Source: Olsenella uli (GTDB taxonomy: Bacteria > Actinomycetota > Coriobacteriia > Coriobacteriales > Atopobiaceae). From it: DNA of 64,000 bases. The stretch's first letter is position 1; every line of letters begins with the position of its first letter. Made by a program: the position numbers and the translations under genes. The DNA lies in contig NZ_JACJKN010000010.1 in the NCBI RefSeq assembly GCF_016900775.1, forward strand, positions 1 to 64,000. The letters are read 5' to 3'. The notes under the pieces were generated by a model. The model saw nothing but the letters and a program-made list of their open reading frames with translations. It had not been told where the DNA came from and ran no database searches. This document shows positions 55,067-61,607 of this stretch, piece after piece.

Positions 55067-56500
55067 ATGAGCCACATGTCCCCCGCCGATACCTCCCAGC
55101 GCTTTCCCGACAGCTTTGTTTTTGGCGGCGCCACCGCCGCGTACCAAGTGGAGGGCGCCTGCCAAAGCCACGGCAAAGGCAAGGTCGCTTGGGACGACTA
55201 CCTCGCCGAGCAGGGGCGTTTCTCACCCGAGCCCGCCTGCGATTTCTACAACCGCTACGACTCCGACCTTGAGCTGTGCGAGCGCTTTGGCATGAACGGC
55301 ATCCGCGTGTCGATCGCCTGGAGCCGCATCTTCCCCGAGGGCGGCACCGGTCCGGTCAACGAAGAGGGCGTCCGGTTCTACCACGACCTCTTCGCCAGCT
55401 GCCGAGCCCACGGCGTCGAGCCCTACGTGACCCTCCATCACTTCGACTCCCCCGCCGCGCTCTATGCCGACGGCGACTTCCTCAACCCCGCCACCATCGA
55501 CGCCTTCGAAGCCTACGCGCGCTATTGCTTTGAGGAGTTCCCCGAGGTCGCGAACTGGTTCACCTTCAACGAGATAGCGGCGGCGACCATCAATCGCTAT
55601 GTCGAGGGCACCTGGCCCCTGGGAAAGAAGGTCTGCCTGCACGAGTGCCTCCAGGCCCAGCACAACATGATGCTCGCCCACGCGCGGGCGGTGCTCGCCT
55701 TCGAGGAGTGCGGCCATCCGGGCAAGATCGGCGTCATCCACGCACTCGAGTACAAGTATCCCTACGACCCCCGCAGCGCCGCGGATATCGAAGCCGCAGC
55801 CAACGACGACGTGCTGCAGAACCGCCTGCTGCTCGACGCCACCTTCCGCGGCGACTACGCGCCCGACACGCTCGCCCGCATCGAGGCGCTGTGCGCCGTG
55901 AGCGGCGGTACGTTCCGCGCCCCCGAGGGCGACCTCGCCATCATGCGGCGCGCCGCCCAGCTCAACGACTGCATGGGCATCAACTACTACCAGAGCCGCT
56001 TCCTCAAGGCCTATGACGGCGAAAACGACCTGCATCACAACGGCACGGGTGACAAGGGCACCGGCCGCTGGCGCGTTGCCGGCGTGGGCGAGCGCGCGCT
56101 GCGCCCCGGCATCCCCACCACGGATTGGGACTGGATCATCTACCCCAAGGGGCTCTTCGACCTCATGATGGACATCTCCCTGCGCTACCCCAACTACAAG
56201 GAACTCCTCGTCACCGAGAACGGCATGGGGCGCAAGGACGAGCTCGTGGACGGCGCGGTCGATGACTCCGAGCGCATCTCCTATGTCGAGGACCACCTGC
56301 GCTGGATCCTCAAGGCCGTTGAATGCGGCGTGAACGTCACCGGTTACTTCATGTGGAGCCTGCAAGACCAGTTCTCCTGGACCAACGGCTACAACAAGCG
56401 CTACGGGTTCTTCTACGTCGACTTCGAGACGCAGAAGCGCACGCCGAAGGCGAGCGCCTACTGGTTCAAGCGCATAGCCCAGACGGGACGACTGGCATAA
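55067..56500 (+). CDS. lacG: 6-phospho-beta-galactosidase (GH1)
   Basis: The 477-residue GH1 enzyme hydrolyses lactose 6-phosphate or similar after PTS uptake. The acid/base Glu is in NWFTFNEIAAATINRY and the nucleophile Glu in ELLVTENGMGRKDE. FGGATAAYQVEGA opens the barrel. The Ser/Lys/Tyr phosphate site seems present in the C-terminal loop (WTNGYNKRYGFFYVDF), favouring a phospho-glycosidase. The start ATG 55067 has a weak ribosome site. It lies 138 bases after lacE. Confidence 0.92.
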   Translation: MSHMSPADTSQRFPDSFVFGGATAAYQVEGACQSHGKGKVAWDDYLAEQGRFSPEPACDFYNRYDSDLELCERFGMNGIRVSIAWSRIFPEGGTGPVNEEGVRFYHDLFASCRAHGVEPYVTLHHFDSPAALYADGDFLNPATIDAFEAYARYCFEEFPEVANWFTFNEIAAATINRYVEGTWPLGKKVCLHECLQAQHNMMLAHARAVLAFEECGHPGKIGVIHALEYKYPYDPRSAADIEAAANDDVLQNRLLLDATFRGDYAPDTLARIEALCAVSGGTFRAPEGDLAIMRRAAQLNDCMGINYYQSRFLKAYDGENDLHHNGTGDKGTGRWRVAGVGERALRPGIPTTDWDWIIYPKGLFDLMMDISLRYPNYKELLVTENGMGRKDELVDGAVDDSERISYVEDHLRWILKAVECGVNVTGYFMWSLQDQFSWTNGYNKRYGFFYVDFETQKRTPKASAYWFKRIAQTGRLA

Positions 56501-56508
56501 AAAACGCG

Positions 56509-56533
56509 CCGCCGAGAATCACCCTCTCGGCGG
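56509..56533 (+). terminator. lacG terminator stem cut by IS256
   Basis: CCGCCGAGA (56509-56517) pairs with TCTCGGCGG (56525-56533). The T-tract expected after it is absent because the IS256-type left end begins 3 bases later. Confidence 0.6.
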
Positions 56534-56536
56534 GTA

Positions 56537-57956
56537 GTGTCGCGAAAAGTGGTGTAGTGGCCTCCACCCGGAATCTCTGATGAGCCGAACCTACGCCGCC
56601 AGCGCGCTCTCGTCAAGTCCCGACAGCGCCGCGATCCTCGCCCTCGCCCTTCTCAGCTGCTCGGCCGTCGGGTCCGGGGATGGCGCCGCCACGCGCTCCC
56701 ACAGCTCCTCGATCGCCGACGGGTCCATGCACCTGCGGCCGGACCAGTCCTCCGACGCCTCGCAGCAGACCGCGCCGACCAGCCGGACCGGCGCCTCCTC
56801 CGACGGGAAGCTCTGGACCGCCCTCGTGCGGCGCTTGATCTCGCGGTCACGGCGCTCCTGCACGTTGTTCGTCCTGATGCGGCGGCGGTGGGCCTCGGGG
56901 AAGTCGAGGTATGCGAGGGCGTCCTCCTCGGCCCCCTCCATGATCCCCCCGGCGTCAGGCGACAGGGACGAGACGACGTCGCAGGCCGCGCGGTAGAGCG
57001 CCCTCACCTTCCCGGGGTCGTCCTCGTCGAACACCGAGTGGAGGACGCGCCCGGCGGCGGCGCGCTTCGCGCGCGTGGGGCACGCGTCGATGACGTCGCG
57101 CTCGAGGTGCACCACGCACCTCTGCCACGCCGCGCCCGGGAAGAGCTCCCGCACGGCCCGGACGATGCCGCCGTGGGCGTCGGAGGTGACGCACTGGACC
57201 CCGGAGAGGCCCCGCTCGCGCAGGCCCCTCAGGAAGCCCTTCCAGCTGGCGTAGGACTCGGCGTCGACGCAGGCCAGGCCGACGACGCGCCTCAGGCCGT
57301 CCTCGCCCACGGCGATGGCGGCGGCCGCGGCGGCGGTGGCGCCGTGCCCGTTCCTGCGGCAGGGCACGTAGGTGGCGTCGACCCACAGGCACGGGAGGCG
57401 CATGCCCGGGAGCTGCCGCGACCTGAGCTCCGCCACCTCGGCGTCGAGCGCCGCGCAGATGCGCGAGACGGCGTCCTTGGAGAGCCGGTCGGCCCCCATG
57501 CGCTCGAGGACGCGCCCGACCCTCCTCGTGGACACGCCGAGCGCGCACGTCTCGGCGACGGCGCAGATCACGGCGCGGTCGACCCGGCCCCGCCTCTCGA
57601 CCAGGCCGTCCGGGAAGTAGGTGCCCCGGCGCAGCTTCGGCATCCTGAGCGTGATGATCCCGACCTGCGTCTCGAGCCGCCTCTCGCGGAGCCCGTTCCT
57701 CGTGGTCCCGGCCGCCTCGCACATCGCGTCTGCCCGGGCGGCCATCATCTCGTTGACTCCCGCCTCGAGCAGCGTCCGAGCAAGGCCCGTCAGTCCGTCG
57801 CCATCCTCGTCGAGCAGCTCCTTCATCGCGAAGGCGTCTTGCTGTACAGTTTCCATTGCGGTCTCCGTCCCCTCGAATCCTTCTCTTGGTCGAAAGAGAT
57901 TCTAGGTCGGAGGCCGCTCCTATATCGAATCTTCCTTACACCACAATTCGCGACGC
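56537..57956 (-). mobile_element. IS256-family insertion sequence
   Basis: Terminal inverted repeats: left GTGTCGCGAAAAGTGGTGTA (56537 on) and right, read inward, GCGTCGCGAATTGTGGTGTA (57956 back), 17 of 20 identical. The 1420-bp size fits the family. The left flank (CTCGGCGGGTA) and the right flank (GATCAAACC) show no target duplication, which suggests an adjacent deletion. Confidence 0.88.
56591..57856 (-). CDS. IS256-family transposase
   Basis: The 421-residue mutator-type transposase has the DDE residues in LPCLWVDATYVPCRRNG, QCVTSDAHGGIVRAV and the Glu after RTNNVQERRDREIKRRTRAV. The C-H motif QRCVVHLERDVI lies between. It looks intact. Confidence 0.94.
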   Translation of the reverse strand: METVQQDAFAMKELLDEDGDGLTGLARTLLEAGVNEMMAARADAMCEAAGTTRNGLRERRLETQVGIITLRMPKLRRGTYFPDGLVERRGRVDRAVICAVAETCALGVSTRRVGRVLERMGADRLSKDAVSRICAALDAEVAELRSRQLPGMRLPCLWVDATYVPCRRNGHGATAAAAAAIAVGEDGLRRVVGLACVDAESYASWKGFLRGLRERGLSGVQCVTSDAHGGIVRAVRELFPGAAWQRCVVHLERDVIDACPTRAKRAAAGRVLHSVFDEDDPGKVRALYRAACDVVSSLSPDAGGIMEGAEEDALAYLDFPEAHRRRIRTNNVQERRDREIKRRTRAVQSFPSEEAPVRLVGAVCCEASEDWSGRRCMDPSAIEELWERVAAPSPDPTAEQLRRARARIAALSGLDESALAA

Positions 57957-57960
57957 GATC

Positions 57961-58065
57961 AAACCGAGGAGCTGAGGCGTACCACGTCGTGAAAAGTCAT
58001 CGCGGAGAGGGCGGTTCTCCCAGCTAGACGGTGGAGAACCGCCCTTTTCAGCTGCAAAAGTCAGG
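57961..58065 (+). mobile_element. Truncated right end of a second IS1634-like copy
   Basis: The 105 bp match 49738-49842 almost perfectly: the last 5 transposase codons, the GGGCGGTTCTCC hairpin terminator and the right inverted repeat. The rest of this copy is missing, ending at a point 4 bases from the IS256 element. Confidence 0.9.
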
Positions 58066-58192
58066 TTATACCAGACGGGCGGCGGCACGGGGGCGCGCTC
58101 AGAGGTTCTCCTCCGCCTTCGCACGGTCCCAAAGCTCATTCAGGGCCGCAGCGTCAAGCTCGTCGAGAACAACGCCCAGCTCGCGGGCCCTC
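58066..58192. repeat. Right copy of the 127-bp mazG-end direct repeat
   Basis: It starts TTATACCAGACGGGCGGCGG and runs through the mazG stop into its coding sequence. The left copy is at 47733-47859, with 2 mismatches. Confidence 0.9.
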
Positions 58193-58950
58193 TCCTCCAT
58201 GCGGGCCCAGCGCGCCCTGAACTTGCGGTTGGAGGCCGCGAGCGCCTCCTCGGCGTCGATGCCCTCCCAGCGGGCCACGTTCACGAGCGCAAAGAGCAGG
58301 TCGCCAAACTCCGCGGCGCGCTCCGGGGAGCCCGGCGCCTCGCGCTCCATCTCCGCGCGCTCCTCGGCGACCTTCTCCCACACGCCCGCCTCGTCCGGCC
58401 ACTCAAAGCCCGCCTTGGCGGCGCGCTTGGAGATCTTCTGGCACTGCATGAGCGCGGGGAGGGAGCGCGGCACGCTGTCGAGCAGCCCCTGCGGCCGCTC
58501 GTCCTCGCCGGAGGCGGCGCGCTCCGCGGCCTTCACCTCGTCCCAGATGTCCTGGACCTCACCGCCGTCGCCGGCCGCCGCATGCTCGCCAAAGACGTGG
58601 GGATGGCGGCGCACGAGCTTCTCGTTCAGGCCGTGGATGACGTCATCGATCGTGAAGGCGCCGTCGTCCGCGGCTATCTGCGCGTGCAGGACCACCTGCT
58701 CCAGGACGTCGCCGAGCTCCTCCGCCAGGTGCGTGGCGTCATCCGCCTCGATGGCCTCCACAGCCTCGTAGGCCTCCTCGACCATGTTGCGCGTGATGGA
58801 GCGGTGCGTCTGCTCGCGGTCCCACGGGCAGCCGTCCGGCTGGCGCAGGCGCCACATCGTGCGGACCAGGCGATCGAACTCGGGGTGCGTGGCCGGCGCT
58901 CCCGGGCGAGCGGCGTTCTCGGCGTCCACGCGGTCGGCGATCTGGGACAT
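58099..58950 (-). CDS. mazG: Nucleoside triphosphate pyrophosphohydrolase
   Basis: The 283-residue protein has two MazG domains. The first holds PDGCPWDREQTHRSITRNMV and the metal motif EEAYEAVEAIEADDATHLAE with EELGDVLEQVVLHAQ; the second has AAEFGDLLFALVNVARW. It hydrolyses NTPs to NMPs, a housecleaning activity linked to rel-dependent stress. The 3' end is duplicated at 47.8 kb. Confidence 0.95.
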   Translation of the reverse strand: MSQIADRVDAENAARPGAPATHPEFDRLVRTMWRLRQPDGCPWDREQTHRSITRNMVEEAYEAVEAIEADDATHLAEELGDVLEQVVLHAQIAADDGAFTIDDVIHGLNEKLVRRHPHVFGEHAAAGDGGEVQDIWDEVKAAERAASGEDERPQGLLDSVPRSLPALMQCQKISKRAAKAGFEWPDEAGVWEKVAEERAEMEREAPGSPERAAEFGDLLFALVNVARWEGIDAEEALAASNRKFRARWARMEERARELGVVLDELDAAALNELWDRAKAEENL

Positions 58951-59015
58951 GACGGCTCCTTCTGCAGCAGGTTCTTCTCGCCTGCGATTCTACCGCGGGG
59001 CGCCCTGCCGCCGGG

Positions 59016-59080
59016 CGAGTGGCTCGTTTTGGACGGACGGCCGCCTCGTACGGGCCTCATCCGTCCAAAACGCGTCACTC
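59016..59080. repeat. GAGTGAC inverted repeat (copy 2)
   Basis: It opens CGAGTGGCTCGTTTTGGACG and closes TCCGTCCAAAACGCGTCACTC, with GGCC-type loops between. It lies between mazG and cobW. A copy of the 12-mer flanks each side: GTTCTTCTCGCC at 58971 and GGCGAGAAGAAC at 59106. Confidence 0.7.
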
Positions 59081-59120
59081 AGCCGGGCGGGACGCAACAG
59101 CGCGCGGCGAGAAGAACGCG

Positions 59121-60149
59121 CTACTCGTGATGATGGTGATGGTGATCGTGGTGCCCGCCGTGATGTTCGCCGTGATAGTCGCCGGCATCATCCAGCGCCG
59201 CCTCCGCGTGGCCCGCGGCCACGGCGTCCCGCACGAGCGGCAGCAGCGTCTCGCGCAGCCAGGGCCTGCGCACCTCCGGGCCGATGAACACCGCGAGCGC
59301 ACCGTCCTTCTCGCCCTCGGCGGGCGGCTCGGCGCCGGTGACGGACCACGCCCGGTCAACAACGTCGAAGCGCAGCCACTGGCCGCCGCAGGGCAGCAGG
59401 CCCTTGGCGCGCACGACCTCTCCGAAGACCCCTGCGACCAAGGCGTCCAGAAACCACAGCAGGTGGTTCTCGGTGGGCAGCGAGACCCCCGCCAGAGACA
59501 GGCTCTCAAACTCGTCCTCCGCCGGCGCCGCGTCCGGGCGCGCCGCAGCCCGATCCGGGTCGAGGTCGTGCTCCAGCAGCGCCGAGAAGAACTCGTCGGG
59601 CAGCTGCCCGTACGGCACGTCCACGATCCGCGCGGCCGGGTTCCTCTCGGCCACCCACGCCCGCGCGGCGGCGGCCTGGCCCGGCCCCGCATGCTGCACC
59701 TTGGAGAGCACCACCACGGGCGCCGTGGCAACCTGGTCGAGGTAGATGTCCGAGAAGCGCTCGCGCTGACGTTCCCAGGCGACCGCGTCCACGATCACGA
59801 GCGGCGCGAGCAGCGAGATGCGCTCGTAGCTCACCTGGTCGACGTTCTCCAGCACGCTGGAGAGGCGCGCGACGCCCGTGGGCTCCACGACCAGGTACTC
59901 GGGGTCCAGCGTGTTGGCTATGGTGAGCACAGATGCGGCGAAGTCCTGCTTGCCCGAGCAGCAGATGCAGTTCTCGGTGGACTCCCAGACGGAGAGCTCG
60001 TCGGTCTGGGAGAGGACCTGGGCGTCGATGTCCGCCTGGCCGTACTCATTCTCGTACACCACGAAGTCACGCCCGGTGCGACGGGCGAGCTCCTGGATGA
60101 ACGTCGTCTTTCCGGCCCCGAGGAAGCCGGACACCACCAGCACGCGCAT
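59121..60149 (-). CDS. CobW/COG0523 GTPase with histidine-rich tail
   Basis: The 342-residue metallochaperone-like GTPase has Walker A SGFLGAGKTT, the metal motif ENCICC (CxCC), and Walker-B-like LLAPLVIVDAVAW. The C-terminus ends in HGEHHGGHHDHHHHHHE, which should bind zinc or nickel. The start ATG 60149 is preferred over a TTG 15 bases upstream. A GEKD tract (AEGEKDGALAVF) again encodes the 12-mer (59304). It may deliver metal to a client enzyme; the neighbouring zinc alcohol dehydrogenase is one possibility. Confidence 0.88.
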   Translation of the reverse strand: MRVLVVSGFLGAGKTTFIQELARRTGRDFVVYENEYGQADIDAQVLSQTDELSVWESTENCICCSGKQDFAASVLTIANTLDPEYLVVEPTGVARLSSVLENVDQVSYERISLLAPLVIVDAVAWERQRERFSDIYLDQVATAPVVVLSKVQHAGPGQAAAARAWVAERNPAARIVDVPYGQLPDEFFSALLEHDLDPDRAAARPDAAPAEDEFESLSLAGVSLPTENHLLWFLDALVAGVFGEVVRAKGLLPCGGQWLRFDVVDRAWSVTGAEPPAEGEKDGALAVFIGPEVRRPWLRETLLPLVRDAVAAGHAEAALDDAGDYHGEHHGGHHDHHHHHHE

Positions 60150-60168
60150 GCGGCCCCCAGACAAACGG

Positions 60169-60200
60169 GCGGGCGGGGGCCGAGAAGGACCCCCGCCCGC
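60169..60200 (-). terminator. Hairpin between the alcohol dehydrogenase and cobW
   Basis: An 11-bp perfect stem: GCGGGCGGGGG (60169-60179) with its complement at 60190-60200. The loop contains CCGAGAAGGA, close to the 12-mer. The U-tract is weak. Confidence 0.5.
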
Positions 60201-60216
60201 GACTCACCATGTAACG

Positions 60217-61275
60217 CTAGTCGATGACGACGACCGGCTTGATAAGGTCGGCCGGCTTGTCGCGCATGAGGAAGAGCGCCTCCTCGAGGTGGTCCCAGCC
60301 GTGGAAGACGTGGGTGGAGAGCGGCGCCACGTCCAGACGGCCGGAGCTCACGAGCGCGCCGAGCTTCTCCATGCGCAGACGGCCGCCGGGCATGAGGCCG
60401 CCGCGGATGTCCTTGTGCCCCATGCCGACGCCCCACTCCACGCGCGGGATGGTAACGAAGTCGCCGCCGCCGAGGTAGTTGACGTTGCCGATCTTGCCGC
60501 CGGGCTTGAGGGCCTTGACGGCATCCTCGAAGGTCTGGCAGCCGCCGCCGGCCACGATCACGCGGTCGACGCCCTTGCCGTCGGTCAGCTCGAGGACCTG
60601 GTCGGCGATCGGGCCGTCCTTGTAGGAGATGAACTCGGTGGCGCCGTAGCCCTTGGCCGCCTCGACGCACTTCGGGCGCGTGCCCACAGCGATGATGCGG
60701 GAGGCGCCGCGCAGATTGGCGCCGGCGACGCTCATGAGGCCCACGGGGCCGATGCCGATGACGAGGACCTCGTCGCCAAACTGCACGTCGGCGAGCTCGA
60801 CGCCGTGGAAGCCGGTCGGGACCATGTCGGAGAGCATGCAGGCGTCGACGGGGTTGATGTTCTCGGGCAGGTGGGCGAGGTTGCCGTCAGCGTCGTTGAC
60901 GTGGAAGAACTCGCCGAAGACGCCGTCCTTGAAGTTGGAGAACTTCCAGCCCGCGAGCATGCCGCCGGAGTGCATGGAGTAGCCGGCCTGGGCCTCGAGG
61001 GAGTTCCAGTCGGGGGTGATGGCGGGGATGAGGACCTTGTCGCCGGGCTTGAAGTCGCGGACGAGCTCGCCGACCTCGTCGACGACGCCGCAGGCCTCGT
61101 GGCCCAGGATCATGTTGTGGCGCTCGCCGATGGCGCCCTCCCAGAGCGTGTGCACGTCGGACGTGCAGATGGCGACGGCCAGCGGACGGACGATCGCGTC
61201 CATCGGCCCGCACGCCGGGCGCTCCTTCTCGATCCAGCCGGACTCGCCGATCTTGAGCATTGCGTAACCCTTCAT
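60217..61275 (-). CDS. NADP-dependent secondary alcohol dehydrogenase
   Basis: The 352-residue zinc enzyme closely resembles the Clostridium beijerinckii isopropanol dehydrogenase: MKGYAMLKIGESGWIEKERP, the ligands in CTSDVHTLWEGAIGERHN and MILGHEACG, GMLAGWKFSNFKDGVFGE, and VLVIGIGPVGLMSVAGANLR. Arg in AVGTRPKC matches the NADP-phosphate-binding Arg200. It interconverts ketones (acetone, butanone) with secondary alcohols. ATG 61275 follows AAAGGGG. Confidence 0.95.
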   Translation of the reverse strand: MKGYAMLKIGESGWIEKERPACGPMDAIVRPLAVAICTSDVHTLWEGAIGERHNMILGHEACGVVDEVGELVRDFKPGDKVLIPAITPDWNSLEAQAGYSMHSGGMLAGWKFSNFKDGVFGEFFHVNDADGNLAHLPENINPVDACMLSDMVPTGFHGVELADVQFGDEVLVIGIGPVGLMSVAGANLRGASRIIAVGTRPKCVEAAKGYGATEFISYKDGPIADQVLELTDGKGVDRVIVAGGGCQTFEDAVKALKPGGKIGNVNYLGGGDFVTIPRVEWGVGMGHKDIRGGLMPGGRLRMEKLGALVSSGRLDVAPLSTHVFHGWDHLEEALFLMRDKPADLIKPVVVID

Positions 61276-61470
61276 GGGCGCACCCCTTTCGGTCGGTGGT
61301 TGCCTGCCCCCGCGGCACGGAGGCCCTATCGGGCCCGATACCCGCCCTCGCGCCCCGGCAAACCTCCGGAGCGGCAAGCGATATGCGCGGTGTCGTAAGC
61401 GGCAACTCACGCGGGTGAGAGCGGGTCCCCGGGCCCACGGGCGCGCCCGCATCCAGGCGCACCCGTGGCT

Positions 61471-61534
61471 GAGTGACGGGTTTTGACCGGATGAGGCCCG
61501 GAAATCGGCCCCGTCCGGTCAGAAGCTGTCACTC
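61471..61534. repeat. GAGTGAC inverted repeat (copy 3)
   Basis: It opens GAGTGACGGGTTTTGACCGG and closes TCCGGTCAGAAGCTGTCACTC. Inner arms are GACCGGA and TCCGGTC, where copies 1 and 2 have GGACGGA and TCCGTCC, so pairing is kept by paired changes. It lies in the 332-bp space between the alcohol dehydrogenase and mfd, which I find otherwise empty apart from a 12-mer copy at 61587. Confidence 0.75.
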
Positions 61535-61607
61535 GGCGCGGGCGTCCCTCGGCGCGGCCGTCGCGGTAAGCGGCAACAGCGCGCCGGGCGAGAAGAACCT
61601 CCCGCCG

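Larger units (their letters stand above)
47733..58192. mobile_element. Acquired lactose-utilisation island inserted at the mazG 3' end
   Basis: A 127-bp direct repeat, 47733-47859 and 58066-58192, bounds the island; the copies differ at 2 positions. Inside are an IS1634-like element, the lac locus, an IS256 element and a 105-bp end of a second IS1634-like copy. The chromosome outside keeps the expected divIC-mazG order. No integrase is present. The lac genes are less GC-rich than the flanks, which fits transfer. Confidence 0.8.

Noticed and set aside
56537-57956. IS256 target-site duplication
   Set aside because: Flanking 8-9 bases on the two sides do not match, so I do not claim one.
47733-58192. 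The 127-bp repeats as attL/attR of an integrated phage or ICE
   Set aside because: No integrase, excisionase or phage gene is present, and IS ends abut both copies exactly.
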